Positions 44,186 through 53,043 are shown, counted from the stretch's first letter. The stretch is 64,000 bases of DNA from Anaerostipes sp. (GCA_028704435.1 JAQWFL010000010.1:1-64000), one strand, 5' to 3'. Notes: generated by a model not told the origin, from the sequence alone. Numbers and translations are program-made.

Positions 44186-44214
44186 ATGATACCAACTTGT
44201 TATCCTTTTGTCAA
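44186..44214 (-). promoter_or_regulatory. Promoter of the licT-manXYZ region
   Basis: Minus-strand TTGACA, 17 bp, TATCAT, placed so that the transcript starts just before the RAT. No equally good promoter is seen between the licT-type gene and manX. Confidence 0.8.
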
Positions 44215-44259
44215 TGCCTTACTTTTATATTCTTTCCCATATATTCTCTCCCATCTCCC

Positions 44260-44288
44260 TTGTATATTTTTTGGGGTTATGATATCAT
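44260..44288 (+). promoter_or_regulatory. Promoter of the YihY-family gene
   Basis: Plus-strand TTGTAT, 17 bp, TATCAT, about 35 bases before the start of the YihY-family gene and divergent from the licT promoter. Confidence 0.6.
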
Positions 44289-44324
44289 TTATTATCTTAA
44301 TGGAAGAAGAAAGGTATGTATACT

Positions 44325-45158
44325 ATGTTAAAATTATTATCACTGATTGGGAGTGTGATTGATAAAACCCAAAAGGATCATGTGACTGCATTTTCTGCAC
44401 AAACTGCCTTTTTTACGGTATTATCCTTTTTCCCATTTGTTATTGCTATTTTAGCACTGATGAGATTTTTTCCCATTACGCCCACCGATTTGATTCATTT
44501 GGCAAAATACTATCTGCCAGAACAATATAGCAGTAGTTTAATCGCTATTATCAATTCCTTATATGGTAAAATCACCACATTTTATATGTCTTTTACTGTA
44601 ATTACTTTATTTTGGTCCGCCTCGAAAGGAATCCTTGCTATAGCCAACGGACTAAACACAATTCACGAGATTGAAGAAAAGAGAAATTACTTTGTATTAC
44701 GATTTATTTCTTCTGTATATATTGCCATTATTTCTGTTGCCGTCCTTGTTGGACTAGTTGCACTTTTATTTGGAAATACATTGTTAAATCAACTGTTTAC
44801 TTTTGAACCAGTCCTTGGAAATCAGAGACTTATCTTTACTTGTATTCGATTTCTAATATCTTTTTTTGTTTTTTTTCTTGTGTTTATTTATGTATATCGA
44901 TTCCTGCCAAGTGAGAATCTAAAGTTTAAAGAAGTTCTTCCTGGTGCATTGTTTAGCACCATTGGTTGGATGGTATTATCACTATTCTTTTCTTTATATT
45001 TTGACAATTTTAAATTCTTTTCTATTATGTATGGTGGTCTTACAAGTATCTTACTCACACTATTTTGGTTGTATTTTTGTATGATGTGTCTTTTTATAGG
45101 TGCTGAGATTAATCAATTTTTTATTGTAGACAAAAAGAAAAGGAATGTTAGACACTAA
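44325..45158 (+). CDS. YihY/BrkB family inner membrane protein
   Basis: A 277-aa integral membrane protein with six predicted helices. The family segment DHVTAFSAQTAFFTVLSFFP and the later SENLKFKEVLPGALFSTIGW are characteristic of YihY (once called RNase BN, wrongly). I start at MLKLLSLIGS because AAGGT is 9 bases upstream; an ATG three codons earlier is too close to it. Function in the family is not settled (proposed transport or envelope role). Single gene with its own promoter, ending in a shared bidirectional terminator. Confidence 0.88.
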   Translation: MLKLLSLIGSVIDKTQKDHVTAFSAQTAFFTVLSFFPFVIAILALMRFFPITPTDLIHLAKYYLPEQYSSSLIAIINSLYGKITTFYMSFTVITLFWSASKGILAIANGLNTIHEIEEKRNYFVLRFISSVYIAIISVAVLVGLVALLFGNTLLNQLFTFEPVLGNQRLIFTCIRFLISFFVFFLVFIYVYRFLPSENLKFKEVLPGALFSTIGWMVLSLFFSLYFDNFKFFSIMYGGLTSILLTLFWLYFCMMCLFIGAEINQFFIVDKKKRNVRH

Positions 45159-45175
45159 AATCTAACATTCCTTTT
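45138..45175. terminator. Bidirectional terminator between YihY and PPi-PFK genes
   Basis: Perfect stem AAAGGAATGTTAGA / TCTAACATTCCTTT with T-runs on both strands (TTTTTT rightward, TTTCTTTTT leftward). The YihY stop codon lies in the loop, so it closes both convergent genes. Confidence 0.88.
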
Positions 45176-45194
45176 TTGAAATAACATTCTCCGT

Positions 45195-46421
45195 TTATTC
45201 TTCTAAAATAAAGTTTTTAGGAACTCCATTTTCATATGGAACATTCACTTCCCCTTGAATCAACGGTCTTAAATAATCCACTAGTTCTTCCTTAATATCA
45301 TGTCCATCTTCTGTAATCCATTCCATTGGAACTTTTTTCTCTACATTTGCAATCTTTGAAAGATCTGCAAGTTCAATCTCCACCTGATAACCTTTGGTAT
45401 CTAAGCGTTTCAAAGCAGACATCTTTCCACTTTCCCCACGAATTGCACTAATCGCTGCATATGCACCTAGATTTCTCGACTCTGTAATGTCCGTATTGCT
45501 AAGCATATACCCTGCACAACGCTGTAAAACATTTAATTCCACAGATCGAACTTTACATCCGATTCTCTCTCCTACAACACCCTCTAAATACTTTCCGATT
45601 CCTGATAAATACTTGTGTCCAAAAGCGTCTTCTTTTCCAGATTTGGTTTCCTCTCCCACGTATCTGCCTTGAGCATCTTTCACACCTTCACTTACTGCAA
45701 TGATTACATTCATATTTTCTTTTAATGCCTGACGGACATCCATCTCAAATATATCAACGTCAAATGCTCTCTCGCATAAATAAATTAGTTGAGGCACTCT
45801 TCTTTTTTCTGTTCTTGCTAGTGCCGCACTGGCAGTTAACCATCCGGCATTGCGTCCCATAACCTCTACAATCGTAACAGATGGAATATCATATACATAG
45901 CTATCACATGCAATCTCGGAAAATGCTGTAGCAATAAACTTCGCGGCGGATCCAAATCCTGGACAGTGGTCTGTTTCTCCTAAATCATTGTCAATGGTCT
46001 TAGGTGCTCCCATAATTTTAATATCACGAATTCCTTGTGATTGACAATATAACGACAGCTTATAAACAGTGTCCATAGAATCATTTCCACCAGTATAAAT
46101 AAAATATCCGATATTGTTTTTCCTCAAAATATTTATAATGTTCTGAAACTCTTCTTCATTCTTTGAAGGATCATCTAATTTCCATCGACAAGAACCAAGG
46201 GCGGCGGCCGGTGTTACAGAAAGCAGATCTCTGACAGACGGATTCTTACAAACTTCGTTTAAAACAACAAAGTTTTCATTCAAAACCCCTTTTATTCCGT
46301 GCAATGCCCCATATACATTTTCAATCTCTCCACTGGAAATCCCAGCATCAATCACTCCTGCGACAGTTGCATTGATTGCTGCAGATGGTCCTCCTGACTG
46401 AGCTACTAACATATTCTTCAT
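45195..46421 (-). CDS. pfp: Pyrophosphate-dependent phosphofructokinase
   Basis: A 408-aa phosphofructokinase. The substrate region reads TGGNDSMDT, and the PKTIDNDL motif carries Lys where ATP enzymes have Gly; this Lys is the accepted marker of PPi-linked PFK. VMGRNAGWLTASAAL and SEGVKDAQGR are also family segments. It phosphorylates fructose 6-phosphate reversibly with pyrophosphate, saving ATP in glycolysis. AAAGGAAGAAGCAT precedes the ATG. It is transcribed alone, divergently from the aminopeptidase. A separate ATP-PFK may exist outside the window. Confidence 0.9.
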   Translation of the reverse strand: MKNMLVAQSGGPSAAINATVAGVIDAGISSGEIENVYGALHGIKGVLNENFVVLNEVCKNPSVRDLLSVTPAAALGSCRWKLDDPSKNEEEFQNIINILRKNNIGYFIYTGGNDSMDTVYKLSLYCQSQGIRDIKIMGAPKTIDNDLGETDHCPGFGSAAKFIATAFSEIACDSYVYDIPSVTIVEVMGRNAGWLTASAALARTEKRRVPQLIYLCERAFDVDIFEMDVRQALKENMNVIIAVSEGVKDAQGRYVGEETKSGKEDAFGHKYLSGIGKYLEGVVGERIGCKVRSVELNVLQRCAGYMLSNTDITESRNLGAYAAISAIRGESGKMSALKRLDTKGYQVEIELADLSKIANVEKKVPMEWITEDGHDIKEELVDYLRPLIQGEVNVPYENGVPKNFILEE

Positions 46422-46493
46422 ATGCTTCTTCCTTTCCTACTAATCCTAGTTTTTCATTTCATTTGGTAGATAATATACAACCTATTATAACCA

Positions 46494-46513
46494 TTTACAT
46501 GATATAATGTAAA
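46494..46513 (+). promoter_or_regulatory. Palindrome over the -10 of the aminopeptidase gene
   Basis: TTTACAT-GATATA-ATGTAAA, perfect 7-bp arms, overlapping an extended -10 (TGATATAAT, 46500-46508) on the plus strand. A candidate operator; no regulator is linked. Confidence 0.45.
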
Positions 46514-46536
46514 TAACAAATCAAAGGAGGCACCAA

Positions 46537-48309
46537 ATGAACCAACAACTATTACAATTACAACAAAAACTAAAAGAACAGCATATCACATATTATTTAA
46601 TTCCAAGTGAAGACCCCCACCAGTCAGAATACGTGGATGAACACTATAAATGCCGACAGTTCATTTCAGAATTTACTGGTTCTGCAGGGACCTTGTTAGT
46701 TGGTGTTGATTCCTGTTATTTATGGACAGATGGCCGGTATTTTACACAGGCGGAAGAACAAATCAATTCCACACAGATTCAATTAATGAAATCTGCAGTT
46801 TCTGGTGTTCCCACCATATCAGATTTCTTAAAGTCTCATTTGAAACATAATGACATCTTAGGTGTTAATGGTACAACGATTTCTACTTCCTATGGAAAAC
46901 AACTGGAAAATCTAGCACAGTCATGTAACGCTTCCTTTCAGTCAGACTTTACATTCGTAGAAGATATATGGACAGACAGACCTGAAAAAAAGCAGTCTGA
47001 GATTTTTTTTCATGATATTTCATATGCAGGCGAAGAAGTTTCTTCTAAATTGTCGTCCATTCGAGAGCGTCTGGCTGAAATCAAGATTGATTCTCACTTT
47101 CTATCTGCTCTTCCTGATATTGCATGGCTCTTTAATCTTAGAGGTGATGACATGGAATGTACTCCTCTTTTTTACAGCTATGCTTATATTACAGAAAAAG
47201 AATGCCATTTATTTTTAAATATCTCTTGTTTGACCACAAAAGCCCTCAATCATCTAGAAGAAAATCAAATAATTCTTCATGAATATGATGAAGTTGAGGC
47301 ATTTTTAAACGCACAAGAAAGAAGTGTTTTTTTAGATCCTGATACAACAAACTATGATTTATACCACATTTTAAAGAAAAATAATATGGCTCTTGGAACC
47401 AATCCATCTACTCCTTTAAAAGCAATTCGAAATGAGATTCAAGTTGAAAATTTACGAAAATGTCATTTGTATGATGGAGTTGCCATGACAAAATTTATGT
47501 ATTGGTTAAAAACAAACATTGGGAAAATTCCAATGACAGAAATATCTGTCAGCGACTATTTAGAAGAACTTCGAAAAATCCAACCAGATTATCATAGTTT
47601 AAGTTTTGAGACTATCTGTGCCTACAAAGAACATGCCGCTATGATGCATTACTGCTCTACAAAAGACTCTGATGTAGAATTAAAACCAGAAGGAATGCTT
47701 CTCATTGATTCTGGTGGACAGTATTTTAGTGGAACCACTGATATTACCAGAACTTTTATTCTTGGTCCAGTTTCTGACGAGGAAAAAAAGAACTTTACAA
47801 TTGTCTGCAAATGTATGTTAAACCTTGCAAATGCCAAATTCCTGCTAGGGTGTAGAGGAAGCAATCTAGATATTTTGTCTCGAGGTCCACTTTGGGAACA
47901 TGGAATTGACTATCGCTGTGGTACTGGCCATGGTGTTGGCTATTTCCTTGGGGTCCATGAAGGACCTAACGCTTTTCGCTGGCAGACAAAAGCCGATCGA
48001 TTAGATGCCATCTTAAGACCTGGTATGGTTACCACCGACGAACCTGGGGTTTATGTTCCTGGTAAATATGGAATTCGGACAGAGAATATGCTTCTTTGCA
48101 AAAAGCAAAAACAAAATGAATATGGTTCATTTTTAGAATTTGAGCCATTAACCTTAGTTCCCATTGACATGGATGGAATCGACTTTAACTATTTTGATGA
48201 AGAAGACAAAAAACGTCTAAGGGAATACCATAAAATGGTATGGGATATTATTTCTCCCCACTTATCAGATGAGGAGAGAAACTGGCTAAAAGAATTTATC
48301 CAGCAATAA
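46537..48309 (+). CDS. Xaa-Pro aminopeptidase (aminopeptidase P, M24B)
   Basis: Cytoplasmic metallopeptidase that removes an N-terminal residue before proline. The 590-aa form has two creatinase N-like domains (about 1-300) and the pita-bread catalytic domain. The dinuclear metal ligands are Asp in LLIDSGGQY, Asp in GTTDITRT, His in GTGHGVGYF, Glu in TTDEPGVY and Glu in RTENMLL. The three-domain length resembles the eukaryotic-type enzymes found in many clostridia. AAAGGAGG precedes the ATG. Single gene, convergent with the AEC carrier across a bidirectional terminator. Confidence 0.94.
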   Translation: MNQQLLQLQQKLKEQHITYYLIPSEDPHQSEYVDEHYKCRQFISEFTGSAGTLLVGVDSCYLWTDGRYFTQAEEQINSTQIQLMKSAVSGVPTISDFLKSHLKHNDILGVNGTTISTSYGKQLENLAQSCNASFQSDFTFVEDIWTDRPEKKQSEIFFHDISYAGEEVSSKLSSIRERLAEIKIDSHFLSALPDIAWLFNLRGDDMECTPLFYSYAYITEKECHLFLNISCLTTKALNHLEENQIILHEYDEVEAFLNAQERSVFLDPDTTNYDLYHILKKNNMALGTNPSTPLKAIRNEIQVENLRKCHLYDGVAMTKFMYWLKTNIGKIPMTEISVSDYLEELRKIQPDYHSLSFETICAYKEHAAMMHYCSTKDSDVELKPEGMLLIDSGGQYFSGTTDITRTFILGPVSDEEKKNFTIVCKCMLNLANAKFLLGCRGSNLDILSRGPLWEHGIDYRCGTGHGVGYFLGVHEGPNAFRWQTKADRLDAILRPGMVTTDEPGVYVPGKYGIRTENMLLCKKQKQNEYGSFLEFEPLTLVPIDMDGIDFNYFDEEDKKRLREYHKMVWDIISPHLSDEERNWLKEFIQQ

Positions 48310-48310
48310 A

Positions 48311-48348
48311 GAAAAGCTGTTTATCGTATATGTGATAAACAGCTTTTC
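48311..48348. terminator. Bidirectional terminator between aminopeptidase and AEC genes
   Basis: Perfect 15-bp stem GAAAAGCTGTTTATC / GATAAACAGCTTTTC, with T-rich flanks on both strands, between two convergent stops. Confidence 0.88.
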
Positions 48349-48359
48349 TTTATCTAATT

Positions 48360-49283
48360 CTAATATACAAGTCCTGCCACTGCAAACACTGCTGACATAG
48401 AGACTACAGAAAACAAGGTAATCAATGCAAACAATTCTGCTGCATACCCTACATCCTTGTCAAACTTAACTGCAAACATTGTTGTAACTGCTGCTGTTGG
48501 TGCTGAAACTCCAAGTAACACAATTCTCTTTACTTCAATATCAATATCCAGGAACATCATAATTCCTAGTAAAATCAAAGGAATTACAATGAGCTTCATA
48601 AACGAAATATAATAGATCCTTTTTTGCTTTAACGTAGCCCGTATATTTGTTTGTCCAATGGATACCCCTGCTACAATCATGGCTAAAGGAGTATTCATTC
48701 CTCCAATTGATTGAATTGTACTTAAAAATAATCCTGGAATTCTAATCTGTAATAAGAAAAATAAAATTCCAAAGAATGTTGCAACCATCACTGGAGCACA
48801 TATAATATTCTTCCACGAACCCTTTTCATATCCTCCTCGCATCAGGGAAATTCCTTGAGACCAGACTAAAACATTCTGTGCGGAAATAAATGCCGTAATA
48901 TATATTACTCCAAGATTGCCATACATGGCTTGTGCAATTGGAATCCCCATAAATCCGCAGTTAGGGTAAATCAATGCAAACTTCTCAAGCACCGAACGAT
49001 TCTTATCTTTTCCTTTTACCATAAATCTTGATAAGAAGATAGGAATCAGATGCGAAACAAATCCCAAAATAAAGACTGCCGCCAATCCCTTCAATATCTC
49101 AGATGTATAATCCACTTGAAACGCAGAAAATACTACACAGGGAACAACTGCATAAAGTGCAACATTTGATAATGCTTTACTTCCTTCCTGTGTCACAAAT
49201 TTAATCTTATAAAATAAAAGTCCAACTGTCATCATAAGAAACATCTTTAAAATCTGTGTTGAAACTATATAAATAATTCCCAA
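48360..49283 (-). CDS. AEC family transporter (auxin efflux carrier type)
   Basis: A 307-aa membrane protein with about ten helices, of the AEC permease family whose bacterial members carry malate, malonate or other small organic acids. Landmarks: MMTVGLLFYKIKFVTQEG, PNCGFMGIPIAQAMYGN and FDKDVGYAAELFALITLFSV. Translation appears to start at TTG 8 bases after the stop of the preceding gene, with AGGGGT as ribosome binding site; an ATG start would remove the first helix. It is co-transcribed with a solute-binding lipoprotein, an unusual pairing. Confidence 0.85.
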   Translation of the reverse strand: MGIIYIVSTQILKMFLMMTVGLLFYKIKFVTQEGSKALSNVALYAVVPCVVFSAFQVDYTSEILKGLAAVFILGFVSHLIPIFLSRFMVKGKDKNRSVLEKFALIYPNCGFMGIPIAQAMYGNLGVIYITAFISAQNVLVWSQGISLMRGGYEKGSWKNIICAPVMVATFFGILFFLLQIRIPGLFLSTIQSIGGMNTPLAMIVAGVSIGQTNIRATLKQKRIYYISFMKLIVIPLILLGIMMFLDIDIEVKRIVLLGVSAPTAAVTTMFAVKFDKDVGYAAELFALITLFSVVSMSAVFAVAGLVY

Positions 49284-49291
49284 ATAAACCC

Positions 49292-50134
49292 CTACTCTTC
49301 TACGTTGTTTGACTCAATCCACTTGTTCTCAATCTTCTGATAATCACCTTGTGTTGTCATCTCTTGAAGTGCTACGTTAAATTCATCAACTTTTTTATAT
49401 CCTTTTTTGAACATAATTCCATAATTACTTTCTTCTTCACTTAAACTCTCTCCAAGATCTACAATATTCGTGTTCTTATGCTCTTTTAGATAATAATCAA
49501 CACCTGTAGCATCATAAAGTGTCACATCAATCTTTCCTTTTTCTAATGCCTTATAAATTTGGGCCATATTTTTAAACTTTTTCACTTTATTTCCCTGTGC
49601 TAAATAAGTCTCCACATATTCAGCATTGGCTGTTCCGTCTTCCACACCAATTTTCTTTCCCTTTATGTCCTTACGCTCCTCAATCTTACTATTCTTGTTC
49701 ACCATAATATGAATTGAATTTTCATAGTATTCATCAGAGAACGTAAACTCCTTTAATCTTTTATCTGTTCTAGAAATAGCTGCAATGGCACAGTCAAACT
49801 CCCCGCTTTTAACCTTCTTTGAAATATCAGCCATAGAACTTGGAACAAGTTCATATTCAAATCCAAGATATTGACTAATTCCATCTATAAGATCAATATC
49901 AAAGCCTACAATTTTTTCCTCCTTCTTACTCTTATAAGAAAATGGTGGCATTTCTGCAGAAACTCCAATCTTTAGCTTTTTCCCTTTCATAGAGTTCTTA
50001 ACCTTCTTAGAAGTAATCTTTGTCTTTTTCACGTTCTCTTTTTTTGTATCTTCTTTTTTTGTAAATGGTGATGTACAACCTGCAAGAGAAAAAACAAGTA
50101 CCAACGCCATACAAACTGTAACTAATCTCTTCAT
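49292..50134 (-). CDS. Extracellular solute-binding lipoprotein, family 3 (amino acid type)
   Basis: A 280-aa lipoprotein: signal peptide MKRLVTVCMALVLVFS with lipobox LAGC (Cys 20), a Lys-rich linker, then a periplasmic-binding fold of the polar amino acid group (LKIGVSAEMPPFSYKS, GFDIDLIDGISQYLG, CAIAAISRTDKRLKEFTFS, KKIGVEDGTANAEYV). No ABC permease or ATPase is adjacent; instead the next gene, 8 bp on, is an AEC carrier. It may serve a distant ABC transporter or act as a sensor. RBS GAGGAATGAAGA. Confidence 0.88.
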   Translation of the reverse strand: MKRLVTVCMALVLVFSLAGCTSPFTKKEDTKKENVKKTKITSKKVKNSMKGKKLKIGVSAEMPPFSYKSKKEEKIVGFDIDLIDGISQYLGFEYELVPSSMADISKKVKSGEFDCAIAAISRTDKRLKEFTFSDEYYENSIHIMVNKNSKIEERKDIKGKKIGVEDGTANAEYVETYLAQGNKVKKFKNMAQIYKALEKGKIDVTLYDATGVDYYLKEHKNTNIVDLGESLSEEESNYGIMFKKGYKKVDEFNVALQEMTTQGDYQKIENKWIESNNVEE

Positions 50135-50174
50135 TCTTCATTCCTCGATTCTTTTTAATTTATCACTGTCTTTC

Positions 50175-50203
50175 ATCATATCATCCGAAAAAATGCATGT
50201 CAA
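50175..50203 (-). promoter_or_regulatory. Promoter of the binding protein-AEC operon
   Basis: Minus-strand TTGACA, 17 bp, TATGAT, about 40 bases before the lipoprotein start. Confidence 0.75.
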
Positions 50204-50289
50204 TTGTATGGCAATTATTTCATCGTATAAAAATCTATGATTTTGTAAATGATTTTACTATGAAACGTTTACAGATGGAGGAAAATATT

Positions 50290-51066
50290 ATGGCACGTAA
50301 CAAAGTTGAAATCTGCGGTGTCAATACCGCTTCATTACCATTACTTAGCAATCAGGAAAAAACTATCTTATTTCAAAAGATCGAAGAAGGGGATTTGGCA
50401 GCAAGAGAACAATACATCAAAGGCAACCTTAGACTAGTCTTAAGTGTCATCCAACGTTTTTCAAACAGCAAAGAAAATTTTGATGATTTATTTCAAGTAG
50501 GTTGCATTGGTCTGATGAAAGCAATTGATAATTTTGATCGAACACTGAATGTTAAATTCTCCACCTATGCCGTTCCCATGATTATTGGTGAGGTCCGGCG
50601 TTATCTTCGAGACAATAATTCTATGCGGGTCAGCCGTTCTTTAAGAGACATTGCGTATAAAGCTCTTTCTACCAAAGAGCGACTCACAAGAGAACAAAAC
50701 AAAGAACCTACCATTGATGAAATTGCTGAAACCATTGATTTGAAAAAAGAAGACATTATGTTTGCACTTGATGCCATCTCCACGCCACTTTCTTTATATG
50801 AACCTATCTATCAAGACGGGGGAGATCCTCTTTATCTTGTAGACCAAGTCAAAGATAAAAAAAATAAAGAAGAACTATGGATTGAATCCATTGCATTAAA
50901 AGATGCTATGACTCATCTTTCCGCCCGAGAATATAATATTATTAAACTACGTTTTTTTGATGGAAAAACACAGACTGAAGTAGCCGATGAAATCAGCATT
51001 TCCCAAGCCCAAGTAAGCCGACTTGAGAAAAACGCCTTAAAACATATGAAGCGATACTTAGAATAA
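50290..51066 (+). CDS. sigG: Forespore sigma factor SigG
   Basis: A 258-aa sigma-70 factor starting MARNKVEICGVNTASLPLL, the hallmark N-terminus of sporulation sigma G. Region 2 (about 45-115: NLRLVLSVIQRF, FDDLFQVGCIGLMKAIDNFD, FSTYAVPMIIGEVRRYLRD), region 3 and region 4 (REYNIIKLRFFDGKTQTEVADEISISQAQVSRLEK) are complete. GGAGGAAAATATT precedes the ATG; the longer open frame adds 31 unsupported codons. It directs late forespore transcription, so the organism is a spore former. The usual neighbours sigE and spoIIGA are not seen here. Confidence 0.95.
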   Translation: MARNKVEICGVNTASLPLLSNQEKTILFQKIEEGDLAAREQYIKGNLRLVLSVIQRFSNSKENFDDLFQVGCIGLMKAIDNFDRTLNVKFSTYAVPMIIGEVRRYLRDNNSMRVSRSLRDIAYKALSTKERLTREQNKEPTIDEIAETIDLKKEDIMFALDAISTPLSLYEPIYQDGGDPLYLVDQVKDKKNKEELWIESIALKDAMTHLSAREYNIIKLRFFDGKTQTEVADEISISQAQVSRLEKNALKHMKRYLE

Positions 51067-51084
51067 GAAATTTATAGATTATTT

Positions 51085-51139
51085 AAACCAAAGAGGAATG
51101 ATATCCGTTGAAAGATATCATTCTTGTTTGGTCTTTTTT
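51085..51139 (+). terminator. Terminator of sigG
   Basis: Long stem AAACCAAAGAGGAATGATATC paired with its near-complement ending TTTGGTC, then TTTTTT on the plus strand. It overlaps the 3' end of the convergent membrane-protein gene, and the stem is likely used from both sides. Confidence 0.85.
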
Positions 51140-51522
51140 CCAAATTCAATACTCCCCCATATGATTCTTGTTTCCCAAACAAAAGATAAAATTGGGACTC
51201 CCATCCATAATGTCTTACTTTCTTCGCTTAATATCCCAAGATGTAAAATTCCAAAACATTGAAGCACTATAACAAGAGTATATAAAGCCAAACCAATCAA
51301 TGTTGGCGTAAAAACATAGTGTCTGTTTCGATCTAATTCCTTATTAAAATAAAAATAAGACATTCCATTGATTGCAAGACTAAAACCAGATAAAATTACA
51401 CTGATTCTATAATAGTTCTCAATAGGCTGAAAGAAACGACCAATCCAGGCACAAAATGCAGCCAATATGCAAATTAAAAGCATAATGATCCATAATAATT
51501 TTTCCATTCTAGATTTTTTCAT
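51118..51522 (-). CDS. Hypothetical four-helix membrane protein
   Basis: A 134-aa protein I do not recognise. It has a basic start (MKKSRMEK), four hydrophobic helices (about 8-27, 39-56, 72-93, 103-124) and a charged C-terminus (GKKTKQE). No catalytic motif is visible. AAGGAG precedes the ATG, and it follows the HAD phosphatase gene by 9 bp, so the two are likely made from one message. Confidence 0.75.
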   Translation of the reverse strand: MKKSRMEKLLWIIMLLICILAAFCAWIGRFFQPIENYYRISVILSGFSLAINGMSYFYFNKELDRNRHYVFTPTLIGLALYTLVIVLQCFGILHLGILSEESKTLWMGVPILSFVWETRIIWGSIEFGKKTKQE

Positions 51523-51531
51523 TTTTCTCCT

Positions 51532-52320
51532 TTATATTAACCCAAACTGCATTAATCCAGATGCGATTCCATCTTCATAGGCAGGGGCAGTTTTGTATTC
51601 TGCAATTTCAAGTAACTCTGGAACCGAATTTCCCATTGCGATTCCATATTGAACGTATTGTAAAAGTTCGATATCATTGGCGCTGTCTCCAAAGGCATAG
51701 CTATCCTCTCTCCCCATCCCAAAATAATCAAGTACTTTTTGTACCCCAGTTGCTTTATTTTTTCCTTTTTGAATAAATTCCACACTATTCACTTGTGAAT
51801 GTACCACACCAGTTACGGTATCATCTAACAGGTGCTCCACTTCTTCTTTATATTTTGGATTCATGTGATGATAAGTCCATTTATTAATCTGATTCACCTC
51901 TTGATTCATTGGATAATTGCTTTTTGTAGTGTTTTCAAACAATTGCTCCACAACATGCTTATAATATGGCTCTTCCATCATTTCCTCATCATAGTATCCA
52001 GCCAGACTTCCCTCTAAAATAGTTCCAATATGCTTTTCTTTTCCGTATTCTATCACTCGTTTCACATACTCCTCTGGAATTGTATCGTTAAACAACTCAT
52101 TTCCCTCGCAAATAATATGGGAACCCGCTGCAACAATAATCCCATGAAATCCAAGCTGTAAATATTCCTTTGGGACCATACCCATGGCTCTGCCTGTACA
52201 CAAGATGGCTTTATTTCCATTCTCTATTAATTGCTCAACTGCTCGTAATGCTGTTTTTGGAATTCCAATCCCTGGATAAAACAAAGTACCATCAATATCA
52301 AAAAATACAATTTTATTCAT
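51532..52320 (-). CDS. Cof-type HAD-IIB hydrolase
   Basis: A 262-aa haloacid-dehalogenase phosphatase with motif I FFDIDGTLF (D8, D10), motif II LCTGRA, and the C-terminal AFGDSANDIELL. The IIB cap lies between about residues 85 and 185. Enzymes of this type dephosphorylate sugar phosphates or flavin/PLP precursors with broad specificity. It lies just downstream of the DhaK/DhaL operon behind a weak hairpin, so a link to that pathway is possible but unproven. AAGGAGAAG precedes the ATG. Confidence 0.9.
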   Translation of the reverse strand: MNKIVFFDIDGTLFYPGIGIPKTALRAVEQLIENGNKAILCTGRAMGMVPKEYLQLGFHGIIVAAGSHIICEGNELFNDTIPEEYVKRVIEYGKEKHIGTILEGSLAGYYDEEMMEEPYYKHVVEQLFENTTKSNYPMNQEVNQINKWTYHHMNPKYKEEVEHLLDDTVTGVVHSQVNSVEFIQKGKNKATGVQKVLDYFGMGREDSYAFGDSANDIELLQYVQYGIAMGNSVPELLEIAEYKTAPAYEDGIASGLMQFGLI

Positions 52321-52344
52321 ATTATTCTTCTCCTTGCCTCATAT

Positions 52345-52374
52345 AAAAGGACATCTCTCTCGAAATGTCCTTTT
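52345..52374 (-). terminator. Hairpin at the end of the PTS-DhaKL operon
   Basis: Perfect stem AAAAGGACAT / ATGTCCTTTT; the minus-strand T tail is short (TTTTATATG). It may be a partial terminator before the HAD gene. Confidence 0.65.
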
Positions 52375-52377
52375 GCT

Positions 52378-53019
52378 TTAATGTAATAATTCCTTTATTG
52401 TATCAGAAATCGTATTTAAAATCAAAAAACAGCTGGTCGCTCCCGCATCCAAAACACCTCTTGAACGTTCTCCTAAGCGGCTTGCACGCCCAATTTTAGC
52501 AACCAAATCCTTTGTAGATTCCCAACCTGATTTTGCTGCATCCTGCATGGCGTCAACACAACTTAGGAAATCTGCTCCATTTTGTTTTGCGCCAATAAAT
52601 GCATCTCTTGCTGGAATTAATGTATCCATTAATGTTTTATCCCCTACTTTTGCAATGCTGATTTCTTCAATTCCCTCTACAGCATTGGAAATCATTTCTT
52701 CAAAAACATTGGCATCAATTTTATCTTTTCCGTCACTTGCCTCTGCCAATTCATCAAACAAAAGTCCATACAACGGTCCCATAGAACCGCCTATATCTTC
52801 AAGCAAAGTTTCTCCAAGAACGGATAGTCCCTCTGACATGTCATAATCTTTGTCCTTTAACTTCTCTTGACATATGGTAAATCCTTTGTTCATGTTAATT
52901 CCATGATCCCCATCCCCTATTTTTCCGTCAATTTCACTTAAATAGTCACGATTTTTTTGTATGGTATCAATCAAGCGAGTCACAATTAATGCCCCATCTT
53001 TGTTTGTAAAACTACTCAT
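52378..53019 (-). CDS. dhaL: DhaL-type (ADP/ATP-binding) subunit of a dihydroxyacetone-type kinase, copy 2
   Basis: A 213-aa all-helical nucleotide-binding subunit. The Asp cluster for Mg-nucleotide is IDGKIGDGDHGINM near residue 35, followed by the GGSMGPLYG loop at about 78 and RASRLGERSRGVLDAGATS at about 180. It lies 24 bp after another DhaL. In bacteria DhaL partners DhaK, passing phosphate to a ketone-sugar bound there. DhaM is not present in the operon, so ATP use or an alternative phosphodonor must be assumed. Confidence 0.9.
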   Translation of the reverse strand: MSSFTNKDGALIVTRLIDTIQKNRDYLSEIDGKIGDGDHGINMNKGFTICQEKLKDKDYDMSEGLSVLGETLLEDIGGSMGPLYGLLFDELAEASDGKDKIDANVFEEMISNAVEGIEEISIAKVGDKTLMDTLIPARDAFIGAKQNGADFLSCVDAMQDAAKSGWESTKDLVAKIGRASRLGERSRGVLDAGATSCFLILNTISDTIKELLH

Positions 53020-53043
53020 ATGTTTCTCCTTTAATGTGTTGTT

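Noticed and set aside
44051-44362. Plus-strand frames over the LicT leader and YihY upstream region
   Set aside because: They cover the RAT, its terminator and two promoters, and lack start signals; the real YihY gene begins at 44325 in another frame.
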